Shown: in pieces, positions 27,458 to 36,122 of the stretch | How the letters are laid out: each line of letters begins with the position of its first letter | How positions within the stretch are numbered: position 1 is the first letter of the stretch | NCBI GenBank assembly: GCA_015228975.1 | Contig: JADGCN010000009.1 | Span: 1 to 56,932 of the forward strand | Source of the DNA: Magnetococcales bacterium | GTDB taxonomy: Bacteria > Pseudomonadota > Magnetococcia > Magnetococcales > UBA8363 | DNA: 56,932 bases | Direction of reading: 5' to 3' | Position numbers and translations under genes: made by a program | Notes under the pieces: model-generated | What the model was told of the DNA's origin: nothing | Databases searched by the model: none | The model's input: only the letters and a program-made list of their open reading frames with translations

Positions 27458-27781
27458 TTAGTTTTTGGCAAGGACGTTAATTGCAGATATTACTACAGGA
27501 TTACGATTTGGAAATTCGGCGACGAGATGTAGTTTCCCACCCATGGCTTCAACATAGGAACTCATCGTTGAGATAAACAAGTCGCTACGCCTTTCCATTC
27601 TTGACACGCCATCTTGTGAAATATGCAGGGCTTCGGCAATGTGTTTTTGCGTAAAACCATAGGCCTTGCGCAAATCGCGTAGCGTCATTTCCTGGTTAAT
27701 GAGCTGCGTTGCTTGTACTTCGATTTCTTGCTGCTGGTCGAGCGGCAATTTATTGATCAGATCATTTAATATTTTTGTCAT
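27458..27781 (-). CDS. XRE-family antitoxin-like regulator (HigA type)
   Basis: A 107-residue DNA-binding protein. A helix-turn-helix occupies about residues 32-62 (LRKAYGFTQKHIAEALHISQDGVSRME). The C-terminal part (MSSYVEAMGGKLHLVAEF) is typical of small HigA-like antitoxins whose toxin gene lies upstream. ATG 27781 has AGGAAA seven bases upstream; the frame is open further upstream but that sequence encodes the toxin remnant in another frame. Since the toxin is truncated, this is an orphan antitoxin or a free-standing regulator. Confidence 0.85.
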   Translation of the reverse strand: MTKILNDLINKLPLDQQQEIEVQATQLINQEMTLRDLRKAYGFTQKHIAEALHISQDGVSRMERRSDLFISTMSSYVEAMGGKLHLVAEFPNRNPVVISAINVLAKN

Positions 27782-27908
27782 GATTATTTTCCTTTTTTTG
27801 TTGCTCCAAATAGTCATCAAATCTTTTGTCAGCCGTCGTGATGAGTGAGCGGTAAAATCGCTTTTCACTTTGGCCAGACTTATCGCCAGCAACAAGTATA
27901 AAATAAAT
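27762..27908 (-). pseudogene. Truncated HigB/RelE-family toxin remnant
   Basis: Read on the minus strand, this open segment encodes 48 residues beginning IYFILVAGDKSGQSEKRFYR and ending in DDYLEQQKK before a TGA. It overlaps the antitoxin start, as toxin and antitoxin genes normally do. The AGDKSG and TTADKRFDDYL pieces match the C-terminal half of HigB-type toxins of the RelE/ParE superfamily. A stop codon (27909-27911) and the end of the integrase-like gene (27918) directly precede it, so the N-terminal half and start are missing. Confidence 0.75.
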
Positions 27909-27917
27909 TTAGATTCC

Positions 27918-28907
27918 TTATCTTGAAAATTTCCTGGGCTGGCCAAAGGCGCCACCCGTTCTTCTGGAAACGGGTTTGCGTTCCGGTGTCGTCACGGGCT
28001 CTTCGACGGGGATCGTTTTTTCAATCGTTGGCAATGCGGTTTCTGGCCAGACGGCATCCAATCTTTCCAGCAAACGTTCCAATTGGTATTCGGGGGCTCT
28101 GCGGGAAATTTTCACCTGCTTGGAACCGGTGATCGCCGCGATTTCCCCTTCTGACAATCCGGCTTCCCGCATCATGGACATGGCTTCGGCACGTAAATCG
28201 TCAAAGGCAATGCGTTTTAACCGGGCATTGGCCAGCACCTTTTTAAAAACCCGATCCAAGGCATACGGTTTACGATCCCCGAAGCGACTCGGATCCCCAT
28301 AAAAGAGCCAATCGGTATCGCTGGGACGATCCTCCAGGTTCAGCGTCCGCTTGAACAGCTTGACAGCCGTTTTCGTCAACGGTACCCGGCGTGGATCGTT
28401 GAGTTGAATGCGTGGCACCGTACACACCCGTTGGGACACATCGACATCCTGGCATTTCAACAACAGGAGTTCGTTTTTGCGCAGGCCGGTCTCCAGCACA
28501 ATGCGCACAACCAAGCCGAGGATGGGATTTTTATAATGATCGCAAGCCGCAACCAGGCGCAAGCGTTCCCCTGGTGCCAATCCAGAACTCCGACCCAAGG
28601 TTGATACAGGGTCCGTCAGGGCATTGGCAGGATTTCCCGCCATGGTTACTCCCCACTGCGTCATCGCGACGCGAAACAAATCCTTCAACAATTCCAGATC
28701 TTTTTTGACGGTGGACAGGCTTGCTTCCTTCAGGCGCCCATCGCGGTAGCGACCCAATACCAAGGGGCTGACATCCTCCAGGGGTTGTGTCGCTTCCAAG
28801 CGATCCAGGATAATGCGTGCCAGGCGCACATCCCGATCATGCCCTTGGGAAGATTTCTTCAGGGAAACTTCCGTTATATAACGATTGATCGCCTCTTCAA
28901 GAGTCAT
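27918..28907 (-). CDS. Tyrosine-recombinase-like protein with altered catalytic residues
   Basis: A 329-residue protein with a SAM-like N-terminal core-binding domain (about 1-95) and a phage-integrase-type catalytic fold (about 110-290). The first catalytic Arg is present (ETGLRKNELLLLK), and the DLR Arg of box II is present. The usual His before DLR is Asp (DDLRAEA), the usual GH after it is GS (ITGSKQ), and the Tyr motif is loose (RRAPEYQLE). The last 40 residues are Pro/Arg-rich and unlike the family. Recombinase activity is therefore doubtful; it may be a domesticated DNA-binding derivative. It begins at ATG 28907 and ends ten bases before the toxin remnant. Confidence 0.8.
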   Translation of the reverse strand: MTLEEAINRYITEVSLKKSSQGHDRDVRLARIILDRLEATQPLEDVSPLVLGRYRDGRLKEASLSTVKKDLELLKDLFRVAMTQWGVTMAGNPANALTDPVSTLGRSSGLAPGERLRLVAACDHYKNPILGLVVRIVLETGLRKNELLLLKCQDVDVSQRVCTVPRIQLNDPRRVPLTKTAVKLFKRTLNLEDRPSDTDWLFYGDPSRFGDRKPYALDRVFKKVLANARLKRIAFDDLRAEAMSMMREAGLSEGEIAAITGSKQVKISRRAPEYQLERLLERLDAVWPETALPTIEKTIPVEEPVTTPERKPVSRRTGGAFGQPRKFSR

Positions 28908-29023
28908 CGTTAGGGATCCTCATGCAAAACGCTTGAAAACGATTGGCTAATGCGACGTTATTGTTTAGTCTAGGGTGATTTCAGTCTGCCAGACCATTCG
29001 CCGTTGGCGCAACCTTATCCACG

Positions 29024-29737
29024 ATGATGGCTCCTTCCATGCGACCAAATCGATTTTCTCCCCGGGTGGGGGGATTTACATTATTGGAAATGGCCATGGT
29101 GTTATTAATCATGGGACTGCTCCTGGGTGGTTTTCTGGGTCCGTTGTCGGTTCGTCAGGAGGCCAACAAACGTCAGGAGGCGGATGCATTATTGCACACG
29201 ATTCACGACAGTCTCATGGGATTTGCCATTACCCGTGGATACCTTCCGTGTCCCGACCTTGATGGTGATGGGCGGGAAGATCGTAATGGCAACCAATGTG
29301 TCGGTTGGCAGGACAACCAAGCCGTCCGTGTCGGGCAGTTGCCATACGTAACCTTGGGTGCGGGTCGTTTGGATCCCTGGAACAATCGGTTGACCTATGC
29401 CGTGGATACCGCCTTTACCGACAGTGGCTCGACGCCGCTTCCCAGGTTTACCTCAAGCGCATTTGGACGCATTGTTGTCAAAAACGGTATCGACCATACG
29501 CCGGCGTTGGTTTTGAGCCATGGGGCCAATGGTTTGGGGGCGGTTAACGCCATCAACCAACGGCAACAAAGCGCAACCAGTGCTTCGGAACGGGAAAATG
29601 CGGACGGCAACGCCACTTTCATCCTGGATGATTATCGCGATTCGATCGACAATCCGTTTGACGACAGGATGACCTGGATTGCCCCCAACGTGCTGGCCTT
29701 GCGCCTGTTGCAGGCCGGTAAGCCCTTATTGCCTTGA
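29024..29737 (+). CDS. Prepilin/pseudopilin-like protein with type IV N-methylation motif
   Basis: A 237-residue protein with the class III signal G|FTLLEMAMVLLIMGLLLGG at about residues 17-36. The prepilin peptidase would cut after the Gly pair, leaving N-methyl-Phe and Glu at +5. The globular part has a Cys pair (YLPCPDLDGDG and NQCVGW) and resembles minor pseudopilins of type II secretion or type IV pilus systems. No other secretion or pilus gene is nearby, so it probably works with machinery encoded elsewhere. There is no good ribosome-binding site before the tandem ATGs. Confidence 0.82.
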   Translation: MMAPSMRPNRFSPRVGGFTLLEMAMVLLIMGLLLGGFLGPLSVRQEANKRQEADALLHTIHDSLMGFAITRGYLPCPDLDGDGREDRNGNQCVGWQDNQAVRVGQLPYVTLGAGRLDPWNNRLTYAVDTAFTDSGSTPLPRFTSSAFGRIVVKNGIDHTPALVLSHGANGLGAVNAINQRQQSATSASERENADGNATFILDDYRDSIDNPFDDRMTWIAPNVLALRLLQAGKPLLP

Positions 29738-29780
29738 TGGTGTTGTCGTAGTCGGCCCTGTTGTGTCGTTGGGGTGGCTT

Positions 29781-30971
29781 TTAAGGGTTTTCCCGGGTGA
29801 ATGCGACGGTGAAATGGAACGTGCTGCCCTGGCCTTCCACGCTTTCCACCCAAATTTCCCCGCCCATCAGGGGAACGAAGCGTTTACAAATCGTCAAACC
29901 CAATCCCAACCCGCCATGGGTGCGCTGAAACGCTTTTTCCAGTTGGGTGAATTCTTGAAAGATAAACTCTTGCTTTTCCCTGGGGATACCGACGCCGGTG
30001 TCTTGCACCGAAAAGTGGATTATGTCGGTCGTGTCCGTCTGGGTTTTTCTGGCAACCGTTACGATGATTTCTCCCTGATTAGTAAAATTAATGGCATTTT
30101 TCAACAAATGCCGCAACACCTGTTGCAATCGGCGATTATCGCCGGTGACCATGTCGGGGAGTTCCGCTTGGAAAACGGTGACCAGACGCAAATTTTTCCC
30201 ATCAGCTATGGGGGTGAACTCGTGGATCAAGGCATCCAAAAGCTGTCTCAAGTGAAACGGTTCCACTTGCAGTTGAACGGCACTCGCTTCAACCTTGGCC
30301 AGCTCAATCATTTCGTTGATCAAGTTTAAAAGCGACATGGAAGCGGAGTTGATGATTTCCAGGTATTGCTCCCGCTCGTTTTGTGGCAGGTCGGGTTCGC
30401 CAAGAAAGGAGGAGAACCCGATGATGCTGTTCAAGGGATTGCGCAACTCATCGCTGATGACTGCAAGGAATTCATTCTTGGCGCGAATTCCCCCTTCGGC
30501 GGCCTCTTTGCGGGATTCGGCAACATTTCTGGCTTCAATCAACTCTTGGGTGCGTTCTGTGACCAATTCTTCCAGTTGGTCGCGATGACGCTTGAGCTCC
30601 AGGTGAATGGCAACACGTTGCAGGACGATACTGGCGTTGAATGGTTTGGTGATGTAGTCGACGGCTCCCAATTTTAACCCTTTGGATTCGTCGGACACTT
30701 CTCGTTTGGCGGTAACGAAAATAACGGGGATGTTCTGGGTGGCGGCATCCTCTTTCAATGCGGCGCATACCTCGTAGCCGTCCATTTCTGGCATCATGAT
30801 GTCCAGCAGGATCAAGTCAGGCGGTTTTTTCGAGTGGGCCACCTTGAGGGCTTGTGGGCCATTCATCGCTATGGCCCGGTCGTACTCATGGAGGATATCT
30901 TTCAGGACATCAATATTGGAGCGTTGATCGTCCACAATCAGGATTCGGGCCGGGGCTTTGGTTTGTGTCAT
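29781..30971 (-). CDS. Response regulator-histidine kinase hybrid lacking the phosphoacceptor His
   Basis: A soluble 396-residue protein: receiver domain (about 8-125, phosphoacceptor Asp57 in ILLDIMMPEMDG), a coiled coil (125-160), a HisKA-type dimerisation helix pair (about 163-230) and an HATPase domain (about 270-392) with the N box (LLKNAINF), G1 (QDTGVGIP) and G2 (GGLGLGLTI). In the H box the expected SHELR reads SDELR, so Asp174 (codon 30450-30452, GAT) replaces the phosphorylated His. The receiver and ATP site look intact. The gene is coupled to the larger hybrid kinase by an ATGA overlap, so it may act as a partner or regulator of that kinase. Confidence 0.9.
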   Translation of the reverse strand: MTQTKAPARILIVDDQRSNIDVLKDILHEYDRAIAMNGPQALKVAHSKKPPDLILLDIMMPEMDGYEVCAALKEDAATQNIPVIFVTAKREVSDESKGLKLGAVDYITKPFNASIVLQRVAIHLELKRHRDQLEELVTERTQELIEARNVAESRKEAAEGGIRAKNEFLAVISDELRNPLNSIIGFSSFLGEPDLPQNEREQYLEIINSASMSLLNLINEMIELAKVEASAVQLQVEPFHLRQLLDALIHEFTPIADGKNLRLVTVFQAELPDMVTGDNRRLQQVLRHLLKNAINFTNQGEIIVTVARKTQTDTTDIIHFSVQDTGVGIPREKQEFIFQEFTQLEKAFQRTHGGLGLGLTICKRFVPLMGGEIWVESVEGQGSTFHFTVAFTRENP

Positions 30972-33900
30972 GATGATTTTCCGTTCAAGGCATGGCCCAC
31001 CTGTCGTGCCAAATCCTGTAGCATAGCCATGGCTTTGTCAAAATTATAGTCTTCGACCTCGCTTTCAATGGCTTTTAACGTTTTCTTGCACGAAGCACTG
31101 GGTAACAAAGTGTGCAAGTGACCCAGGCATGATGCAATTTCGATGCTGTTGGCATCCAACAACTCTTCCATTTCATGCAACACTGCCGCAACGGCTTCGG
31201 CATCCTGGGTCGCGACACAATCGGTGTTGGGTGGCGGAATGGAGTCGTCCTCTTTCGATGTTTCTTTTATGGTCATGTTTTCCAATACCTGCAGCCCTTC
31301 AAGGACGGGTGAAAGTTCTGCAATGAAGCGTTCCACCGGTTCCCGCCAGTCCTGGACGGTTTTGTTACCGAGGAAGGATTCCAACTCCCGGGCAACATGG
31401 GATAATTTTTCGGCGCCAATATTGCCGGCCACACCGATGGTGGCGTGTGCCAGTCGGGCGGCTTCCAGGCGATTGCCACTTTTAACGGTGCTGCGCAACT
31501 CTTCCGCGAGATGGAGTTGATCTTTGCGAAAGCGTAACAAGATACGGAAATAGAGTTTGGCGTTGCCTCCCAGACGTTCCAGGCCATCTTTCATGTTGAT
31601 GCCGGAAACGGTGGGCAGGGTCAGTTGATTGTGTTTTATGTTGGCGGCATCCGGTAGAACCTTGAGAGGTCCAATGACCTTTGTCAGGACACCATACATC
31701 CGTTCGGGGCGGATGGGCTTGGCGATATGGCCATTCATGCCGATTTCGATGCATCGTTTGCGTTCTGTTTCCAAGGCATGGGCGGTCATGGCGATGATCG
31801 GCAGGTTTTTAAACCGATCATCGTTGCGCAAAATCGTCGTGGCTTCAAAACCATCCATATCGGGCATCTGCAAATCCATCAGTACGGCATCGTAGGAGAA
31901 ATGTTCAATTTTATCAAGTGCTTCTCGTCCATTGTTGGCGATTTCCACCATCAATCCCACGCGTTCAAGCAATTCCCGAGCCACTTGCTGGTTGATCGCG
32001 TTGTCCTCCACCAGCAGAATACGTGCCCCGCCGATCACTTCAGCAGTTTCATAATCCTGGGCCAAGACCTTGGTGACCCGCCGTTCATTTCGCGGTTGTT
32101 CCTTGCCAAAGGCTGCCGAGATGGCTTGTACCAGACGATTGTTGGTAATCGGCTTGTCCAGGCAAACATCGATACCTGCTTCATGGCTTTGTTGTTTAAA
32201 CTTGTCTTCGCCAAAGGATGTTAGAAGGATAATCTTGGGAATTCTCGGTGGGGGCGTGGTTTCCCGAAGGGTCGAGATGATTTGATTGGTGATGGTGATG
32301 CCATCCATGTCGTTCAGGCTCCAATCGATCATCAACAATTCGAAGGGATCCTTGCCATAGTTGGCTTTGAGCAGCAATGCCAACGCCTCTTCCATGGAAC
32401 GCACCCCTTGCCCTTTGAGGGAGAGGCGTTCCAGCATGGATGGTACGATTTCCAGAATTAAATCATTGTCATCGAGTACCAGCGCTCGTTTACCGAACAA
32501 GTCCCCTGGCACCACCACTTTTTTGCGTCGATTCTTGGCGGCCACGGTTGCCATGACGTTGAAGGAGAAGACGCTACCCTGTCCGGGTGTACTGGTCACC
32601 CAAATGCGGCCATCCATTCGTTCGACCAAGCGCTTGCTGATGGTGAGTCCGAGCCCGGTTCCGCCATATTTTCGCGTGGTGGAACCGTCGGCCTGGACAA
32701 AGGGATTGAACAGTTTGGCGAGTCGGTCAGGGTCGATGCCAATCCCGGTATCACGGATACTGAAGGTTAATTGAACCTTGTTGTCCTCTTGTTCTTCGAT
32801 GGTGGCATGGACGACGATGGTTCCTTCATGGGTGAATTTGATGGCATTGCGGATCAGGTTGATCAACACTTGTTCGATACGCAGGACATCGCCGAAAAGG
32901 ACCGAGTCGTATTCCACGGGTGGCATCAGGATGAGTTCCAGCCCCCGGTCAGACACTTGTTTGCTGAACAGATCGGCCAGGCGGTCAAACAGATCGGAGA
33001 TATCGAAGCGCACCGGATCCAGATCCATCTGGCCCGCTTCAATTTTGGAAAAATCGAGAATGTCGTTAATGATACCCATCAACGAGTGCGAGGCGCCTTC
33101 GACTTTTTCCAGGTAATCGCGAATTTTGGGAGACAAGTCGCTTTTCAGGGCCAGGTCGGTGAACCCCATGACGGCATTCATGGGGGTACGAATTTCATGG
33201 CTCATGTTGGCAATGAATTCGCTTTTGGCCTTGTTGGCGGATTCGGCTGCCCGCAGGGTTTCTTCAAGGGAACGTAACAATTGTTTACGGTCGGTGATAT
33301 CCTGCAGGAAGGCGGTAAAGGTCAAATCGTCTTTGAGTCGGACCGAGGTTAAAGCAACCTGGAGATCGACGATTTCGCCATTGGAACGTTTGCCGGGAAT
33401 TTCAAAGCGTTTGCGCAGACCGCTGCTTTGACCGCTCAAAATGTTTGCCACATGATCGGACATTCCTTGCAGATGTTGAACTTTCAATTCGGGAGGAATG
33501 ATGAAATCAGTCAAATGACCGCCAACCACTTCCCGGAAAGTGTAGCCGAACAAGGTTTCGGCTGCCGGGTTGAAATCGAGGATATCGCCGGTCGCATTGG
33601 TGGTGATAATGGCGTCCAGGGCATTTTCCAATACGGATGTGTGGCGCTTGACCAGTTTTTCCAGTTCTTGATGGCGTTCAATGATTTCAATATTTTGCGT
33701 GACCCGGCACAGCAATTCTTCATTTTCGAAAGGTTTCACCAAAAAATCGTTGGCTCCCGCCTTGATGAACTGTACCGACAGGTCGCCATCGGCTACTGAA
33801 GAGAGTCCGATGACCGCCAGTTCGTCGCGGCTGTGGAAGGCGCGTACTTTTTTTAACAATTGAATGCCATCCAGACGGGGCATCTGGTAATCGGTGATGA

Positions 33901-34438
33901 CCAGATGGACCTGTTCCCTTTCCAAAATCTCCAATGCTTTCTGTCCATCTTCCGCCTGGAGTACTTCAAAGCCGTAGCGCTTGAGGAAGGTGACCAGCAT
34001 GGAGCGAACGCTGCGGGAATCGTCGACGGCGAGAATACGAATTTGTTTGTTTTTGCGGAAACGGCGAATGAAGTGGATGACGCCATCGATGACGCCAATG
34101 TTATCCTTGACGAAATAATCCAGGATCCCCTTGGCCATGATGCTGTCCTGCAAATCTTTTTTGTACATGCCGGTCAGGACGATGGCGGGAATTCCTTTTT
34201 TTCGGATGAAGTCGACGATTTCGCCATTGGGGGCCCCGGGGATGTACAGGTCGAGGATGGCCAGCAGAAAGGGGGTTTTGGTTGCTTCGACGACCTTGAC
34301 GGCTTCCTCATAACTTTTGGCCAGGGTGACCGGGTGTTCCAATTGTTGGCGGATGGTTCCCAAGAGCAGGGATGCAAAGCTTCGGGAGTCTTCGACAACC
34401 AAGAGTGGTTCCAGGGATTCCTGAGTTGATCGGGTCAT
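30968..34438 (-). CDS. Multidomain hybrid sensor histidine kinase (REC-REC-PAS-HisKA-HATPase-REC-REC-HPt)
   Basis: A soluble 1156-residue phosphorelay protein. In order: receiver 1 (Asp63), receiver 2 (Asp183), PAS (about 265-385), HisKA with SHEIRTPMN (His414), HATPase (about 510-630; GGTGLGLTI), receiver 3 (Asp705 in MIDWSLND), receiver 4 (Asp855 in LMDLQMPD), an HPt domain with AHATIGVAGNIGA (His998), then about 100 further residues of helical sequence. There is no membrane helix, so sensing is cytoplasmic, through PAS or the N-terminal receivers. The complete internal relay (His-Asp-His) suggests a downstream receiver, plausibly that of the overlapping second gene. Confidence 0.95.
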   Translation of the reverse strand: MTRSTQESLEPLLVVEDSRSFASLLLGTIRQQLEHPVTLAKSYEEAVKVVEATKTPFLLAILDLYIPGAPNGEIVDFIRKKGIPAIVLTGMYKKDLQDSIMAKGILDYFVKDNIGVIDGVIHFIRRFRKNKQIRILAVDDSRSVRSMLVTFLKRYGFEVLQAEDGQKALEILEREQVHLVITDYQMPRLDGIQLLKKVRAFHSRDELAVIGLSSVADGDLSVQFIKAGANDFLVKPFENEELLCRVTQNIEIIERHQELEKLVKRHTSVLENALDAIITTNATGDILDFNPAAETLFGYTFREVVGGHLTDFIIPPELKVQHLQGMSDHVANILSGQSSGLRKRFEIPGKRSNGEIVDLQVALTSVRLKDDLTFTAFLQDITDRKQLLRSLEETLRAAESANKAKSEFIANMSHEIRTPMNAVMGFTDLALKSDLSPKIRDYLEKVEGASHSLMGIINDILDFSKIEAGQMDLDPVRFDISDLFDRLADLFSKQVSDRGLELILMPPVEYDSVLFGDVLRIEQVLINLIRNAIKFTHEGTIVVHATIEEQEDNKVQLTFSIRDTGIGIDPDRLAKLFNPFVQADGSTTRKYGGTGLGLTISKRLVERMDGRIWVTSTPGQGSVFSFNVMATVAAKNRRKKVVVPGDLFGKRALVLDDNDLILEIVPSMLERLSLKGQGVRSMEEALALLLKANYGKDPFELLMIDWSLNDMDGITITNQIISTLRETTPPPRIPKIILLTSFGEDKFKQQSHEAGIDVCLDKPITNNRLVQAISAAFGKEQPRNERRVTKVLAQDYETAEVIGGARILLVEDNAINQQVARELLERVGLMVEIANNGREALDKIEHFSYDAVLMDLQMPDMDGFEATTILRNDDRFKNLPIIAMTAHALETERKRCIEIGMNGHIAKPIRPERMYGVLTKVIGPLKVLPDAANIKHNQLTLPTVSGINMKDGLERLGGNAKLYFRILLRFRKDQLHLAEELRSTVKSGNRLEAARLAHATIGVAGNIGAEKLSHVARELESFLGNKTVQDWREPVERFIAELSPVLEGLQVLENMTIKETSKEDDSIPPPNTDCVATQDAEAVAAVLHEMEELLDANSIEIASCLGHLHTLLPSASCKKTLKAIESEVEDYNFDKAMAMLQDLARQVGHALNGKSS

Positions 34439-34888
34439 GAGGGAGTCCGTTTGGCGTTTGCGAGCGTTCCTCTTTACAGGATGATGCCATGATCATCACC
34501 CTCTTTTCAATTGTGCAAAATACCCTGTTTTCCGCTGGGACACACGTAAAATCGCAAGGTTGTGTGCTTGAAGCGGGCTGTGTGGTTGGGGCGGGGTGGC
34601 GAACCGGGAAAAAGGGGGAGGGGTTGGAGGGATGGACGCAGATTGAGTGCGGATGGAGGGGTGGGTTTGCGTGCGGTAACGATTGCGGCAAATTTTTCCC
34701 CCGTCGAAGGAATACTTTTGCCTAGTGGCGTCTTTTCTGCCTTGCCGTTTTGCGCGTAACAATCGACCCAATATTTTGTAACGTATTGTTCTACAGTCGA
34801 TATATTTTTTCCACCAATCTGGCAATCCGTTTGCGTTAGCAATGTTGCACGCGCTGGAATCTTCAACTGACTACTACGGAGCAAGGAA
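34439..34888. other. Intergenic region with G-rich tract, 450 bases
   Basis: This separates the divergent hybrid kinase and ankyrin genes and should hold both promoters. No convincing gene is seen. The plus strand at 34588-34632 has six runs of three to five G with short spacers, a possible G-quadruplex. Confidence 0.5.
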
Positions 34889-35287
34889 ATGAAAATTCCC
34901 GGATTGGCGATGGTAATACCTGGCATCATGTTTTCCAGCATTATTGATATTTCCAGTACGGACATCGCACCGGAACAAGGCAAGCAGGATGGACAGGCTG
35001 CGACTGTGCATCATTGCGATGCTGTGGTACGTAACCCGGAAATCATGACCACATTACTTCTTCAAAATCGTCATCTCGATATTATGGATCTTCAGGGTCG
35101 CACAACACTCATGTGGGCAGCCGAGAATGGTGAGACCGAACTCGTAAAAAAATTGCTGGCATCGGGGGTTGACGTCAACGCCTCGGACTGGTGGGGACGG
35201 ACGGCTTTGAGCCTGGCGTTGGAAAAAGATTATCGCAAGATTATTGCCCTCTTGATTGAACATGGTGCCCATATCAGTGCTGGTTGA
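34889..35287 (+). CDS. Small ankyrin-repeat protein
   Basis: A 132-residue protein with two clear ankyrin repeats (about residues 68-100 and 101-132: GRTTLMWAAENGETELVKKL and GRTALSLALEKDYRKIIALL) and probably a degenerate one before them. The first 20 residues are hydrophobic but not a clean signal peptide. Ankyrin repeats mediate protein contacts; no partner is evident. An AAGGA site precedes the ATG. Confidence 0.82.
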   Translation: MKIPGLAMVIPGIMFSSIIDISSTDIAPEQGKQDGQAATVHHCDAVVRNPEIMTTLLLQNRHLDIMDLQGRTTLMWAAENGETELVKKLLASGVDVNASDWWGRTALSLALEKDYRKIIALLIEHGAHISAG

Positions 35288-35644
35288 TGTGTCCCGTGCG
35301 TCTGCTGATTGGTTGAGCTTGTTTGGTTGACCTTGTCCTGACCGCCTGTTCCTTACCCCGACCTGCCAGCCCTTTCCTTCTCTCTCCTTGTGAGAGGGCT
35401 TCAGGTGGGGTGGGGAGGGGGCAGGGCACTGACGAAAAAATTCCCCCGCTTTCTCCTCTTGATACATTTGCATGTCAACCTGCTTGGATCCCTGCGAACC
35501 CCATACCCCGTGTATCAAGGCTGGTAAAGAGGGGCAACCTGGGGTAAGGTGTGGGGGTGGTTTCCCCAGTGCCTAATAAGAGTTGTTTTAATAAGTGACG
35601 GCGCTTACCGTTGGTTCTTGAGCCGTTGAAAGTTCGAGGAACAC
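35288..35644. other. Intergenic region with guanine tracts, 357 bases
   Basis: No gene seen. The plus strand has an almost ideal G-quadruplex pattern at 35407-35426 (runs of 4, 4, 5 and 3 G with loops of 1, 1 and 2). Just before it is a short inverted repeat of the CTCTC...GAGAG type (around 35380-35398). Such sequences often belong to dispersed intergenic repeats. Confidence 0.5.
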
Positions 35645-36103
35645 ATGTCCCTGACCATCCATCCCGATTCCATTGAGCAAGCCCATGAACTCATCGATAT
35701 CCTCTATAATAATCTGGAGGACGGTACCATCAAGATGCAGGAAGCGGAGGATTTGGTGCAGGCCAACAAACGGGTAACCGAACTTTTGCTGCAATCGGTG
35801 GAAAATATTTTGGGTACCATCGGCCAGATCAAGAAAGTTGCCAGTCAGACCAAACTGTTGGCCATAAACGCCGGTATTGAGGCGGCCCAGGCCGGCGATG
35901 CGGGACGCGGTTTCCTGGTGGTGGCCGAGGAGGTCAAGGAACTCTCCAGGCAAACATCCGCCGCAACCACCAACATCATTCGGGAAATTCAAGAAATTCA
36001 GGGCACTACCGACGAAGCGGCCATCAGTCTCAAGACGATGATCAAGAAAATTGATGAGGTCAAGCTGGCCAATCACCATGTGTTGTCGATCATTGGCCGA
36101 TGA
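35645..36103 (+). CDS. Minimal soluble methyl-accepting chemotaxis-type signalling protein
   Basis: A 152-residue, wholly helical protein with no membrane segment, HAMP or ligand domain. Residues about 50-125 match the chemoreceptor hairpin: the tip reads QTKLLAINAGIEAAQAGDAG and continues into GRGFLVVAEEVKELS, the region that binds CheW and CheA. The flanking helices are short, so it lacks most of the methylation bundle. It could modulate a chemosensory array or work as a small adaptor. GAGGAA precedes the ATG. No che gene is nearby; the methyltransferase gene follows after 19 bases. Confidence 0.85.
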   Translation: MSLTIHPDSIEQAHELIDILYNNLEDGTIKMQEAEDLVQANKRVTELLLQSVENILGTIGQIKKVASQTKLLAINAGIEAAQAGDAGRGFLVVAEEVKELSRQTSAATTNIIREIQEIQGTTDEAAISLKTMIKKIDEVKLANHHVLSIIGR

Positions 36104-36122
36104 AAGGAAATAGGTACTTGTA

